From Adiantum capillus-veneris (lineage: Eukaryota > Streptophyta > Polypodiopsida > Polypodiales > Pteridaceae), in NCBI GenBank assembly GCA_014529385.2, contig CM043970.1:61261523-61325522 (forward strand): a DNA stretch of 64,000 bases. The letters are read 5' to 3'. The translations under genes and the position numbers were made by a program. The notes under the pieces are model-generated. The model was not told the DNA's origin. It worked only from the letters and a program-made list of their open reading frames with translations, and did no database searches. Of this stretch, positions 10,931-23,021 are shown one piece after another (position 1 is the stretch's first letter; each line of letters opens with the position of its first letter).

Positions 10931-13900
10931 CCGCCACATGGTAGCGTATGGGCTTCCAAGCCTCAGGGGGTGATCCAAGGCCACCAAACTCCCCAAAAAA
11001 ATGTTTCTCCAAAAAGTATATATAAAACTTTTTTATCCTTCTTCCCCCGGCTCCCACATCCTGCTCCAATGTCGGATTTGCAAGCCGCAAAGCCTGGCCA
11101 AAATTTCATTGTGTTGCCTTCCAAATCCCCAGCTCTAGCCACACTTCAAGACTCCCTGAGACCCCGAACCGAGGTCGCAAAAAATGAGAAAATTATATGA
11201 GGTTAATTCTGAGCAAATGTACCCAATATTTTGACTGCTTTAACTTCCTGCTCTGGGTTTTGTTTGACAAGCAATGAACTCCTACTAGCTCCACACACCA
11301 CATAGCATCTCTTTAAACTCTATCGTGGTCCAAGAAACACCAGATGGCATGACTCCTCATGCGGTCAGGTGGGCACCAACCTAGCCCCCGACAAAACTTC
11401 AACTGGCCATATCTTGCAATCGTAGCTCTTGTCGGCAAGTTGAAAAGATGGGTAGGCTCCATAAATTGAGCAATAGAAGCTACATACTAACATCCACTCG
11501 GGCCACCTGTCCCCAACTACCCTGTTCGACAAGAATCTGCAACACACGTCACCTTCAATCTTCAATATCTTGGGCTTCATAGATCTGTTTGATGAGCCGT
11601 CTAGACCAACTCCTTTAGCACTTTAGGCTCCACATTCTTGGACCCAAATATTGCACCTTGCATATCCTTCACCTGCTCCCCAAATTAGCCCCTTTTGGAG
11701 TCTTTCTTGGCCTATAAACCGCATCATTCATACATATCTGCTGCTACTTGTCAGTCCATGATCTTCCTAGCTGCTCCAGCCTTTTCCCATGCTTCTGCTA
11801 GCCTGCACATACATGCCCATTCCATCTTCTATGGTCGACACACTTTGGCTACACCAGCGGTAGAAACCATATTCAGGTTGAGTTTTGAGGAGGCGTTCAC
11901 AGACATAATAGAATCCCATTACATCAAAGAGATTCTAGTCTTGGCAAAAACCTAGATGAATATCCTCTTTGGACAATAAAAAAGAGATTCAATTATAGAA
12001 GCAATGATAGTCCTAGAACCATTGGACAACCATCCATAAATGAGAAATCTAAAGCTAGATCCAACACTGAAGTAGATCAACCTTAAAAGTTACCTTTACC
12101 TTGAAAAACTATCCATCAAAAGTCGTATATCAAAATGTGTATGAAACATCTTCATCAAAATCCAAACCATTGACAATGCAATGGAAATTCAAGAAAAATG
12201 TTTATCAGCCCAAATTTCCATTGCAACAAAGACTCTAAAGAAATCCATAACGAGTCAAGTGGGTGTTGGCATCAAAATAGAAAATTAAAGTCAAAGATCC
12301 GCTTTGGATAAAATCACAAGAACAACATGAGAAATCAAAGATGATAGTATGGGTAGGATCTCCCGAGTCAATCATTGCTCAAAGCTACTTTCATGGAAAC
12401 ACTAAGGTTTGGGTCAACAAACTATTCATAATAGCCTAGGGATACTCATCCCTAGACGAACATTCAACAAAGAAGCTATTAGTGCATGAGAAATACCTCA
12501 ATTAGAAGAAATAATAACTAGAAAAGACCAAAGAAAGTACCTTCAAAGAAATAGACAATGCGGAAAATATGGGTACCAAAGTCAGAACTCTACCAGACTA
12601 CCCAACAAAGGCAAGTGAACGAACGGATGATTCTAGTCAAGCTACTTGAAGCACAAGTATTCTATGAGGATAACACTCAAATATGGTTACATAATTGGTA
12701 GCTCAAATTGAAACCATGAATAATTGCCACATTGCAGAAGACCCTAGCCAAAGGTAGCCAACCACAACCAAGGATAACAAAACCTTTTAATGGATCACTT
12801 GTCCTCTAATACAAGAGCAAGGCTTTTACAATAGTAATAGATTCATATGATACCAAAGCATAGGGCCAATCAAGTCAATGGATGATAAGGAATCTACAAA
12901 ATATAGCCACACAGGAAGCAAAAATAATTTGGTTCCCAAGTCATTGTTGGAAACTCAATTACAGAGAGTCAATCCACATCTAGAGCCCCTTCTTGAAGGT
13001 AATAAAGCAAAGGTACAACAAGGGGCCATCCTTCATAAGTTTTAACACATTTCAAAAGGCTTCATCAACCCCTGTAGAACCCTTAAAATTTGTTTCACAA
13101 AGTGTTACGAATGTACAACAAAAGAATGAAGAGGAGAAAAAATATGCCAATGCAAAATGGTGGCATCCAAAGATCAAAACAATGATAGAAGCCTAAGTCT
13201 CAAGAAATTTTGGCAATGGGTTTTCAAAATTGACTAGGTGAGTCCAATTTTCCATTAAAAATACATCGCATAACACTCAGAGTTGGGTATCTACTAAGCC
13301 AAAAAATGAGCAATGCATCAATCCCAAAGATTCAAATAATACTTTTTGCGGTCTAAGAGTCCTATCTATTCTAGGTACTACTCAAGATGGAAAAGTTGAG
13401 TCTATCTATGTTGTGTGGCTCTCGTTGGTTTAGGTGAGCATAAGAGTCAAAGTCTATGTATTTTATTCTAATGAAGTGAAGGAGTCAAGTACAAAAGACA
13501 CTCACACGCTTAGAACAATGAGATATGAGTGGAGAAACTTCTACATCAAAAACCCTTCTTGAAAAAGTGGAAGCTATTGAAACATCATTTGATGTCACAA
13601 GTGCTACATTTATTCCTAGAAGCACCCAAAAAACTCCATTTTTTTCACACTGCATGTTTTTTTTGGGATCTTCTTGTATACAGATAGAGTGTCCCATGAT
13701 TGTCACTTGCATTAGATACATGTCTTTTTTTATTTTAGTCACTCATCTTACATGAGTAGATACTCAAATTCCAATTTCTCTACTCAAATAAGAGCATAAA
13801 ACAAACATAATTTTATCCCATTGGGTTATCTCCCTTTGGTCATCTAAGTTTTAGATCTTAGTTTAGAATTAGTCAACACTATCCTCTTGTATATATTCCA

Positions 13901-14540
13901 TCCACACAGTACATTAGCAATAAGGAACTTACTACCAATGCTCAAGAATCAAAGAATATGAGTGGAAACATACAAGAAGACCGTGTTAATTGGATCATGA
14001 ATTGCAGACACCCAGATTTACTTACAAAAAATGCAAGAAACAAGAGTATAGCAAAAAATGCAATAATATGGTCATAAGCTCAAACTTTGTACTAACTTGT
14101 GTTGTTTTTTATCTAGATTTTCTCTAACCTTCACCATAACCAAGTGTATGAGTCTCAGCTCCAACTTCCAAAATTGTTCAATCACAATCCATATACCACT
14201 CCCATATCCAAAATTGAGCACATAGATATGATCTTGAGAGCTATAATATACAAATTTCATCATCTCTCTAATGTTACAAATCCAAACCCTAACCAAAGCC
14301 AATTTTTTGCACAAGGATTTGAAAAATGCAAAGAGGAGCTTGGAATTCCAATCCTTGATCCAAATAGCCAAGAAGTGGTACCCATTTGACCTACTCATCA
14401 TGCTAAACCAAGTCATTTCATCAAAAGTCAACTTGGCCAAAATCAAGATTTTTAAATACTACAAGATCCATACAAAGTGGATGGATCAGGTTCTTGCTTC
14501 CTAGTCGGCACATTCATAAATTCCAAGGATGGAATTTACA
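10931..14540. other. Unidentified, probably decayed repeat sequence
   Basis: About 3.6 kb with no frame above 130 codons and no recognisable domain on either strand. The part 10931-11640 is GC-richer and pyrimidine-biased on the plus strand, like LTR or leader sequence of an unknown element read on the minus strand. 11640-14540 is A-rich on the plus strand. I cannot assign it. Confidence 0.5.
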
Positions 14541-14541
14541 T

Positions 14542-14575
<34 letters not shown>
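14542..14575 (+). repeat. 34-base G homopolymer
   Basis: An uninterrupted run of G from 14542 to 14575, followed by AAGGG. Such a tract can form G-quadruplexes. Homopolymers this long are also a common place for sequencing or assembly error, so its length is not reliable. Confidence 0.9.
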
Positions 14576-14576
<1 letters not shown>

Positions 14577-15096
14577 AGGGACTTGTTAATTTAGGATGAC
14601 ATTCTTGTGATTGTCTTATATTGATTCATGGGTTGGCCTTGTTAGTCCCATAGGTACATGGTTAGGGACTGGGTGATCGTTGACGAGAGGTATACCAAAG
14701 ACTTATTTAGATAAGAAATTAGAGTTGATGGGTTGCATGTGGACACCTGGATGTAAAGGAGGTGACCCACATAAAAGCCTTGTAGCCTAGTTTTTCTTCA
14801 TTCTCAAAGTACTAATGCAATTCTCTTGATATCCTTATCTCTGAACTTATCCTCATGCTACATGTAATTGTGAGTGTGTATGAGTGCAAGAGAGGCAGTG
14901 AGGGTGATAGAGAAATGGCAGTGAGGCATTCAAGCAGTAGGTGCGAGCTCCCTCTTCTTTACGGTGCTAGTTTCCCTCATTGATGGCTACACAGCAAGGT
15001 GAATGACACACATTTTGCATATGTCAAGCTTGCCTACAACAAGGTTGTGTGCTTGCAACCTTTGTGGCTTGTACATGGTGCATAGCAAGGTTTTTG
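14576..15096. other. Unassigned spacer
   Basis: No coding or repeat structure recognised, apart from GTGTGTATGAGTGCAAGAGAGGCAG-like purine-rich text around 14870-14900. Confidence 0.4.
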
Positions 15097-15286
15097 CTCT
15101 TGTGACAACCACTCTCAACACCTCTCTTAATCTCTTCCTTGACCAGCACACACAACTAGACTACCATATACAAAGAACTCATTCCCAAGCAATCAGCAAG
15201 ATCACCTTAATGTGCTCCACAAGATCAACACCATCAACTAAGACCCTCAAATGTTTCTACACAATCCCGCACACGTAAAACCCCAC

Positions 15287-15385
15287 GAGAGACACACTCA
15301 ACCTAACATTAGAAGCCTATAGCTCAATCTCTCTCTACCATATCCATGAGAGACACACTCAACCTAACATTAGAAGACTATATCT

Positions 15386-15408
<23 letters not shown>
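15287..15408. repeat. Tandem duplication, 61-bp period
   Basis: GAGAGACACACTCAACCTAA begins at 15287 and again at 15348 and continues into CTCAATCTCTCTCT in both. The second copy runs into a CT microsatellite. Confidence 0.85.

Positions 15409-15417
<9 letters not shown>
15389..15417. repeat. (CT)n microsatellite
   Basis: About 14 uninterrupted TC units inside R1 copy 1; absent from copy 2. Confidence 0.95.
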
Positions 15418-15422
<5 letters not shown>

Positions 15423-15735
15423 CACAACGCGTGTCTGCTGGTGTTGGTAATCCCTCATCCTTTTGTGCTTGCTACTTCTCAGTGCTCCGTATAGTTCCTT
15501 CCCTTATTTGCAACCTCGCAATCCCATACCCAAGTCTGGGATGGGTAGCCTCATACTTTCCTTGTCCATGAGCTCTCTTACTTCTCAGCTTGTGGGTTGT
15601 CCCCCCCTCTATAGTCTCGTGTTCAATGCTCCTACAATTCTTTTTTTCTAGATGTAGTCCCCCTTTTTTCTTGGATACCAACAAACATCTTCTCCTCCTA
15701 CCACGCGTGTGCCTCCATGCCCCCATTAGGGCATT

Positions 15736-16440
15736 GCTTTATTGACTAGACCTTCCAAAACTTTTTTAACTCACTGGGCATGAACAAATAACATAAGTTC
15801 TATGCATATAAAATCCATCATAAGCATCGTTCCCACCATCAGGTTTAAACACTTCACTCACCCAAAAAGGTAGACCACCATGCAAGTGTTGTGCTATTGG
15901 TAGGACATCATATTGTCCTTCTTCCACATGCTATTTAAAAGAATATGGCCCTCTTCCACAAGACCCAGGTGGTTGAAATCATGGAATACCTTAACACAAG
16001 AGATTTTTGTTGAGGAGGTGCACTCATGTTTCCCTTGTGTTGCATTTTCTCATTGAGAATATCCTCAAAAGAGACCCAAAGGCCAGACATACGGCTCTAG
16101 GCTAACAAGTAGAAAAAAAAAGAATAGTATCATCTTTGCCCAACCCTCACTCAAAAAAAAGGTCAGTATTATCATTGCCCAACCCTCTTGTAGATCATTC
16201 ATACTCTACCATTACATAACAACAAGAAAAAACTAACCCAAGTTTGACATAATCTAATAGAAAACTTTCAATAAACACCAATTGTACCTTTCATAGAACG
16301 ATGAATGATTGAAGGAATAGGGTTTGTACAATATGTACAAGGCCTGCACAGTATGTACATAGGGTCATCTGACCATTGACAGGTCACTTGGATCAAAGGG
16401 AAACAACTTAATTGAATTGTTTATTGATGCAATCTAGAAG
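15736..16440. other. Unassigned sequence between R1 and PPR pseudogene
   Basis: No recognisable coding sequence. A short near-repeat of CCCAACCCT(C) with AGTATCATC/TTATCATT around 16125-16190 is visible, nothing more. Confidence 0.4.
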
Positions 16441-17480
16441 AATAAATCTTGAAGAAGAATCTTGTATAACACATTTTGGGCTTTGACAAGTGCTCTACAA
16501 TTAGTAGCCATGTCAACCAATGCACTTCCAAGCATGCTCACATTTCCCAAAAGATCCTCTAGCAAACTCAAAGTGAATCACTTTGCCCCTTTTGACAACT
16601 CCAAGGCTACTGCAAGATTTAAAAATGACATCAAATGTTATTGCATCTGGAGAGATTTCTCCCTCTTTCATCATGCTAAAGTAGTTCAGAGCATCAACAA
16701 TAAGCCCATGCTAGACATATCGTGCAATAAGGGAATTTCACGAGACTATTTTTTTTCTTGCTGCTCGTTAAACGTTTCCAACACATTTTCAAAGGCATCA
16801 CATGTAGTGTACATATCCGCTAAGGCATGTCCCAACACAAGTTGATTCTCCAATAACTCCTACTTGCTAATCTCAACATGGAGTTCTTCTCCTGTGATTA
16901 CAAATCTTTTGCTAGTACACCCCTTTAAGGAGATGACATAGATGGTAGGTGCAAATGCAATACATAGGTGGTAGATGAAGATGCAATACATTGCTTTTGC
17001 ATCTCCTCAAAACAAGTGACTACCTCTTCACTACCATTATATTGAACATAGCCACCTATTAAAGCAGTCCAAGAGATGTCATTCTTTGTAGGAAGATGGC
17101 CAAAGCCTTCTGCTACTTAAATCGACAGGCTACATTTTTTTGCATGCATGTCAACCAAAACACTACCAACAACAAGATCCCATTCCAAAAAAATTCTTCT
17201 CCCAATCTCTTAGGTAGATTTCAACACATATCTATAGACCCAATGCTGATACAAACTTCTAGAAATTAGATCATTGCAACCACATATAGAGACACTCCAT
17301 TGAGTTGCATTTGATTGTATAACTTGGGCGCTTCCTCCCAAAACCCATGCTTTGTATGTCCAACAATAAGCGACCTCCAAGCGATAACACTTTGGATTGG
17401 AAAATTTGATGTGACATAGCCCATCTACATGAGCATCAAGTATCTAGCTACTTGCACAGGTTTCTACAACAATGCCTTTG
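16440..17480 (-). pseudogene. PLS-type pentatricopeptide repeat (PPR) pseudogene
   Basis: Read on the minus strand, several frames carry PPR text in correct order: VIAWRSLIVGHTKHGFWEEA, then LVVGSVLVDMHAKKC, ISWTALIGGYVQYNGSEE, then LVLGHALADMYTTCDAFE, then NYFSMMKEGEISPDAITFDV and GVVKRGKVIHFEFARGSFG. The alternation of VDMYAKC, W..LI.GY and G..P..ITF lines is typical of PLS-class plant PPR proteins, which bind organellar RNA and often serve editing. There are several frameshifts and stops and no intron is evident. It starts right after a gag fragment in the same orientation, which raises the possibility that a retrotransposon captured it. Both N- and C-termini are missing. Confidence 0.8.
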
Positions 17481-17668
17481 CTAATAGGGGGTTGAAAGAG
17501 GCATTTGAACCCATGTCCTTATGCATACATAGGTCATCTACCCTATCAATTCCTAGTATGGATGAAGGATGCTTTATACTTGCAGCAACACAAAGCTTTC
17601 TCTCTTTTTGTAGTGATATTTTCAATATTGCAAACATGGAATAGGGCTCTTTATCTTGCACTTTCACT

Positions 17669-18215
17669 TTAAGGGGCTGGTTGTAGCAAACCTATAAATA
17701 GCCCTATCCTTTGGCTATTTGCAAAAGTGGAATAAAATTCCCCTTTAGACATGGTTGCCACATGCAAATTTGCATCTTTCCAGACTCTCCATGCATTATC
17801 AAATCTTGACCAAAAATTTGCAATAGACTCATGATCTTGCATAAACAGATTAGTGGCTTGTTTCCATGCATCTTGGTGAGGTATCACCTTCTTGAAATGC
17901 TTCAAAAAGCATCTCTTAGACCTTTCCCAATTTCCTTTTTCATCATGTGACAAGCCCTTTAACCAATCTGTTGCATTCCCCTGACCACCAAATTGATATC
18001 TACAATCTTGTACACCTCACTTGGAACCACCTGTCATAAACATGCCCAGTCAAACTCATAAGACGCAAGCCAATCCTCTACCTTCTCGCAACCTGAGAAA
18101 ATAGATGGTTGAATTGGCACCACCATCCTTGAACTTCCTTTGACATCCAAAATTGAAAAATACCGCCACTCCAACTCTAGCTCCAACTTTTTAGTGCACA
18201 ATTGTCAAAACACTC
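17669..18215 (-). pseudogene. Gypsy gag fragment (element F), cut by element D
   Basis: On the minus strand the text runs IQPSIFSGCEKVEDWLASYE, then GNATDWLKGLSHDEKGNWER and FLKHFKKVIPHQDAWKQATN, followed by DHESIANFWSRFDNAWRVW (17669-17953). This is the Retrotrans_gag pattern of Trp-Leu and Phe-Phe spacing. It has two frame changes. The 5' part is interrupted by the LTR of element D near 18216, so D landed in this gag. No zinc knuckle follows; PPR pseudogene sequence begins within 200 bases downstream. Confidence 0.7.
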
Positions 18216-19922
18216 ATTTGTGCATCCAAAGTTGGTATGTGTTGGGAACTGTGCAATGCAATGTTGTGTATGTTGATATTTGCATGGTGAAGTTTTGAGG
18301 TAGTTGTGGATGTCCTAGGCAGGCGAGTGATAGCGGGAATGTATGCTTAAAGTGGTTTCATAGGCCAAGAAGGCTCCCGAATAGGCTAGCTATGGTGTAG
18401 GTCTGAGTGTTCAAAGTGCAATGTAGGTGCCCTGGAATGTAGAGTTTGATATACTTTAGAAGCCGGTCTAGGTGGCTCTTCAAACAGGGTCCCAATGTGG
18501 AAGTTTTGATTGTCTCCAAAGATGGAAAGCTTTGCAGATCCACGATGGACAGGGAAAGTGCAAACAAGTGGTCAGGGCTAAAAAGGATGGGTAGACATGA
18601 AGAGCTTAAGTTATGATGCATGCTGGTCTTTTTGGATTGTCAAACAGAATTCAGATGTGCGAGTTATGGGCTAATGAAGATTTGTCAGGGGCTGGTTTTG
18701 GCATGGTTTGACCATCTTGATGGGCATGCCATATGGATATTTCTTGTTCTTGTCAGGGTTTTGGAAGCGAATGTGCACTATGTGGGGCCATTCGAATACG
18801 ACTCGGCAAACTTAGGTGCAATTTACGAGGAGGTGTGTATAGATGATTCTGGCCCATTTTCCTGGCTTTGGTTTGCAAACTTGGAATAGTCAAAGTGCAA
18901 ACGGGATGCTAGGAGTTTGAGATTGGCATGATAAGCTTCCCTTCAGAATTTATAGGCCGATCATTGAGTTTCAAAGCATTGACTACGTGGGAAGCACATA
19001 CTTAAAGACCCAATGTAAAGAGGAAGGGTGGGCTAGAGTTGGAAAAAGGAAAAAGAAGGTGAACCTCAATAGCTAAGCAAAAAGGAAAAAGCTTGGGATG
19101 AGACTAAGAAGAGCAATAGCGCCCGACGCTATTGATAAAAGGGGTTTTTTTATAAAGTAAAGAAAAAAAAAGAAAAGAAAGAAAGAAGGGCTTCGCCTTC
19201 GTAGAAAGAGGGATTTTTTTCTTTTTGGTAAGGAGAAGAGGAAGAGGTTCCACAAGAAGCGGAGGAGGGACAAGCACTCTGTGGTGGGGTGAGAGGAGGA
19301 GGAAGAAGAAGAAGTAGAGAAGGTTCAAGCGGTCGGCGAGGAGAAACTAGGTAGGCAGGTGGATCTCCGCAAAGTGGCTCAGAAAGAAGGGAGCTTTTGG
19401 AAGAAGAAAGGGAAAGAAGAAGTGACGGAGCATGATAGAGCAAGGGAGTGTCCACGTCTCTAAGAGCATAGCTTTTGCAAACGGGCACAACGCCTGTGAC
19501 TGTGTGAGTACGCCTGTGAGTGTCGGCCATGTTGACGGCGGCAAAGATCTTGTGTAAACACTTTTCTAATCAAGATCCTCTTTCAGTGTTAAATTTCCCC
19601 TTTCCCCATCTCTTTTCTCCTGCCCTTGATTGTAAACCATGATGTGGGTAGTGAAGGTGTGTGCCCCCCAAGCCAGTGGTGTTGTGTGCAAGGGAGGGAG
19701 TGAGGCAAGTTGTGTGTGTTGAGAGGGTACAGTCAGTTGTGTGGTGTGAGAGACTGGTCTCATTAGTGGTGGGTGCATTGTGAAGTCTGCAGGCGAGATC
19801 CTGTCAGTGTAATTGGAGTTTTTGAAGGTGATTCTAAAAGGATAGGAGTGTCGTGAATACCTTGGGCTATACAGGGGAAACTGTGTGTGTGTCACAGGTG
19901 TGTTCCTCATTCCCCCTCTCCA
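18216..19922 (+). repeat. Element D 5' LTR
   Basis: Matches 23022-24762 throughout, e.g. GGACTGTGCAATGCAATGTT near the start and CCCCCTCTCCA at the end. The end is fixed by the loss of similarity and by the primer site 5 bases later. The first bases are uncertain by about 10 nt. Confidence 0.85.
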
Positions 19923-19927
19923 TCTTC

Positions 19928-19945
19928 TGGTGCCCCCACGGAGGA
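19928..19945 (+). other. Element D primer binding site
   Basis: TGGTGCCCCCACGGAGGA, five bases after the LTR. The same 18 bases stand, inverted, next to the 5' LTR of copy C (61700-61717). The primer tRNA would end in TCCTCCGTGGGGGCACCA; I could not match it to a specific plant tRNA from memory. Confidence 0.75.
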
Positions 19946-19949
19946 GCAT

Positions 19950-20640
19950 GTTGATAGCTCCCGTTGGTGAAGTTAAAAAACATGTTTCTGTATTGTTAAA
20001 GATCCGCCCGAAAGCTATGGTCCGATTTTTACACGTGAAGAGAATCCTGATGAATGGATTGCAGATTTTGAATTGTACATGTTGTCTTTGTGAATGCCCA
20101 ATGAAGATAGCAAGATGCAAACCTTTCCATTGGTGATGCGCGGAAAGGCTAAACTATGGTTTGAAGCTTTGGAGATGGATCTGAGACAGGCATGATTGGC
20201 TTTATGAACAAGATTTTTACATGCTTTTCACAAGGAAGCATCTCCAATTGAGATGGATGCGAGGCTGAAGGGTTTAAGGCAGGATGTAAGCAAGGAATTT
20301 AGTATGTTTTTGAATCGCTTTGAAGCGTGTTGGGCAGGGTTAGCAGGGGCTATGCAACTAGCCAATGGTGAGTACTTCAAGTTGGATAAATTTATGGCGT
20401 GCCTACATCTAAAGGTTTGGTAGAAAGTGGACTATGAAATCTCAAAGAATTACAATGGGACAGTGGCAATTGCAAGGTCAAAAAGTAGGAAAATAAAAAA
20501 GAACATAGAACATGGTGTAGCAGGTTATGAAGCGATGACACCTATTCAATCACAAAGTTTTTGAGAGTCAGCTCAAGAGGAAAATCAAGGGAATAGGGCT
20601 ATGATTGCTATTCCACAACAGTATAGGTATGTACGGTTCA
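19950..20640 (+). pseudogene. Element D gag
   Basis: Reads PDEWIADFELYMLSL, then LVMRGKAKLWFEALEMDLRQ and EMDARLKGLRQDVSKEFSMF, then LNRFEACWAGLAGAMQLANG. This is a typical gypsy capsid region, in one frame for most of its length but with in-frame stops (after MLSL and after RQA) and an unclear N-terminus. An Arg/Lys-rich stretch follows to about 21,150 in which no intact CCHC knuckle can be read. Confidence 0.75.
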
Positions 20641-21199
20641 AGATCTATCAAAGTAGATACAAGAGTTGTGGTTGAGTGTAATGGATAGGGGACAACCGAG
20701 AGGAGCAAGAGGGAGGGCAAGGCCACTGCCTCTGGAAGGTGCTATAATTATGGTGAAGAAGGGAATTATGCACCGGACTATTCTCATCCTTTGAGGGAAA
20801 GAGGTGGTATCTACCCGTTTTTTGGTAGAGGGAGAGGTCAATAACACCTTAATGGCCCAAGAGAGCAGGTGGTTGAGCATCTAGTGTAACTAGTTCCTTC
20901 GGATGGTGGTGAGTCCCTAGAGTGAACGTCATTGGTGTGGATAAGCAGGATGTTGAAATTTTGGCCAATAAAAGGGCAAGAATGGAAAGAGAAACAGAAA
21001 TCAAGCGGGAAACTAGAGCCTGTAAAGGCAAATAGAAAGTGTATGAGGGTAGGAAGCATCCAAAAACTAGCAAGAAGAGAAGCCAGAAACTAGCAAGAAG
21101 AGAAGGCATCGCACAATCAAGCAAGGAACCTTTCAATTAGGGCGTGGCTACCCCAATTATGATTTGGTAAGAGATGCGCAGAATCAAAAGCCAACATAA

Positions 21200-22022
21200 C
21201 TTCTGGTCAGCTATTGGCTTTGGATCGAGGCAATGGTCACGAGACTACCTAAAGCTAGGGGCAATGTACATGCAGTGCAAAACATGGAATTAAGGGTGGG
21301 TAGTCTAGCAGATGTCCTTCCTCTGGTGGATGCGGTCATTGAAAAGAAGATGCATTTACATGCATATATAGATGGAGGAGCCCATGTTTGTGTTATGATG
21401 GAAGCGGCTACGAATGAGGCAGGTGTTAAAGTGGTGACTAAGTTGAACGTATGCATGAGGATGGCCAACCATGCCAAGGCCAGGTGTTTAGGCGTGGCTC
21501 GAGATGTAAAGGTGAGAGTGATGGGAATAGAATGTTTGATCAAATTTTTTTGTGATGGAGGCAAGTGACAATGCCTACCCTATTATCTCGGGAAGTCCAT
21601 GGTTGCTAGCAATAGGGGCCAAGTAGGACTGGGAGAGCAGAGTGTTTACCTTGCCTGATAAAGAGAGGGGAAGGCAGATAATGTTGGAGTTGAAGACTAA
21701 GGAGAGTCATTTTCGTTCTATGGCAGCTAGAGATGAGGATGATACTACCACAAGCTATGAGTATGAAACTGAAACCCCTTATGAAGAAGGCTACATTGAT
21801 ACCGAGGAAGAGGATGGCAAGGAAGAGGAAGGCAAGGAGGATCTATTGAAAATTAATACATATCTGTTTGGAATTACCATAGAGGGTTTTCGTGCAGATG
21901 AGGAGAGCACTCCTAACCTTGTCAAAGACGAAGTATGGGATGAATTTTTGTCTTGCATGTCCGATGATGTGATGGTAGAGCAAGTGTTGGAAGGTAAAAT
22001 GGAGGTAGATTGTGAGAGTTAA
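21200..22022 (+). pseudogene. Element D retropepsin and acidic linker
   Basis: Frame 21233-21568 contains AYIDGGAHVCVM, a retropepsin active site with DGGA in place of DTGA, followed by MANHAKARCLGVARDVKVRV. After a frame change the protease end (NAYPIISGSPWLLAIG) is seen and runs into an acidic frame (21642-22022) rich in Glu and Asp (TEEEDGKEEEGKEDL). The same DGGA variant, the MAN(H/N)(A/S)KARC(L/V)G(V/I) text and the acidic linker occur in copy C, so D belongs to the same broad lineage. The linker normally leads into reverse transcriptase, which is absent. Confidence 0.75.
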
Positions 22023-22519
22023 GTGGCACTTCCAAAGCTAGTAGATGATCAGCTTGTCCGAGTCTGTGGTGAACAGGTTGAAGATTTAGCAGAGCAGGTT
22101 CTTGAGACTAAAGAGCTGGGTGTGGAGCCAACTCTCAAACTAATGAGAGAGTCTTCAATTACCAGTTTACAAAGAGAATAGTTATGCTTACCCATAGAGC
22201 AGGTGGATGCAAATGGCTAGGTACTGGAGCTTGTGTTGTGCTATTGATGAGTATGCTATTAAAAGTTGCATTGCAAGGCTTTCATGGTGTGGGTTGTGCT
22301 TTGGAGTCTTCTCTACCAGGTGGTTTGAATATGGTTGATAAAGAACCATGCTATGGAGGTCTTAAGGGGCGGCTCATTCCATGGTCTACGGATGAGCAGA
22401 AGAAGTGTGTATGCATGTTTTGTAGCTAGAAGAAAAGGCAACAAGGGATCACGATGTGAAGCAGCAAGAGGAACAAGTGGGGAAGGCCAAGCAAAGTTTT
22501 CCGGATAGGGAGATGCAAA

Positions 22520-22700
22520 AAGGAATCTTGTGCTCAAGTATGAGAATTTAAAGTCTAGGAAGAAGTGGATAGGTCCTTACAAGGTGCAGATGGCCTTTTC
22601 TAATGGACCCTACCAAAATGGATGCGAGAATGGTAAGCTTCTTAGGCAGAGGTGAACGGGGTGCGATTCAAGTTGCACTTTGATAGGGGTTTAGTGTTGG
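22520..22700 (+). pseudogene. Element D integrase C-terminus remnant
   Basis: Reads LVLKYENLKSRKKWIGPYKV then QMAFSNGPYQNGCENGK, the KW.GPY.V signature of the C-terminal domain of gypsy integrases (compare WQGPYIVKKAFNSSYYQLM in copy C). Everything between the linker and this point (about 22,030-22,520) is unrecognisable and much shorter than a pol region. Confidence 0.7.
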
Positions 22701-22859
22701 ACATACACCAGATTGTAGTCAAGGGGGTTGGGCAACCCACTTGAAAAGAGAAGGGCGTGCATGGAAGATGAAGCTTTGTACATATCCTGTACATATTTTG
22801 TATATAGAATGGGGTTTTCTCGGTTTTCAAAGTGTGCTTGTGTGTGGTGTGGCATCTTT

Positions 22860-22984
<125 letters not shown>

Positions 22985-23009
22985 TGTGGTTGAACATAAA
23001 TTTTCAACA

Positions 23010-23021
23010 AGGGGTGGAAAA
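23010..23021 (+). other. Element D polypurine tract (candidate)
   Basis: AGGGGTGGAAAA just before the LTR start TGATGG. It contains one T. Confidence 0.55.

Larger units (their letters stand above)
15097..15725. repeat. Repeat R1, copy 1 (possible LTR of element F)
   Basis: Diverged direct copy of 24835-25445. Shared blocks include TTCCTTGA(C/T)CA(G/T)CACACA, ACCCTCAAATGT and GTTCAATGCTCCTA. The copies differ by many substitutions and by an internal tandem duplication here. They flank the PPR/gag block and element D in direct orientation, as LTRs of one older element would. No convincing primer site or polypurine tract was found, so a dispersed repeat is the alternative. Confidence 0.6.

Noticed and set aside
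10931-11600. A host promoter or gene start
   Set aside because: No frame, no conserved signal, and it starts exactly at a gypsy truncation point; repeat debris is more likely.
19073-19544. Host gene suggested by long Ser/Phe/Pro-rich minus-strand ORFs (also 23969-24360)
   Set aside because: Both sit at the same place in the two LTRs of element D and come from purine-rich LTR sequence.
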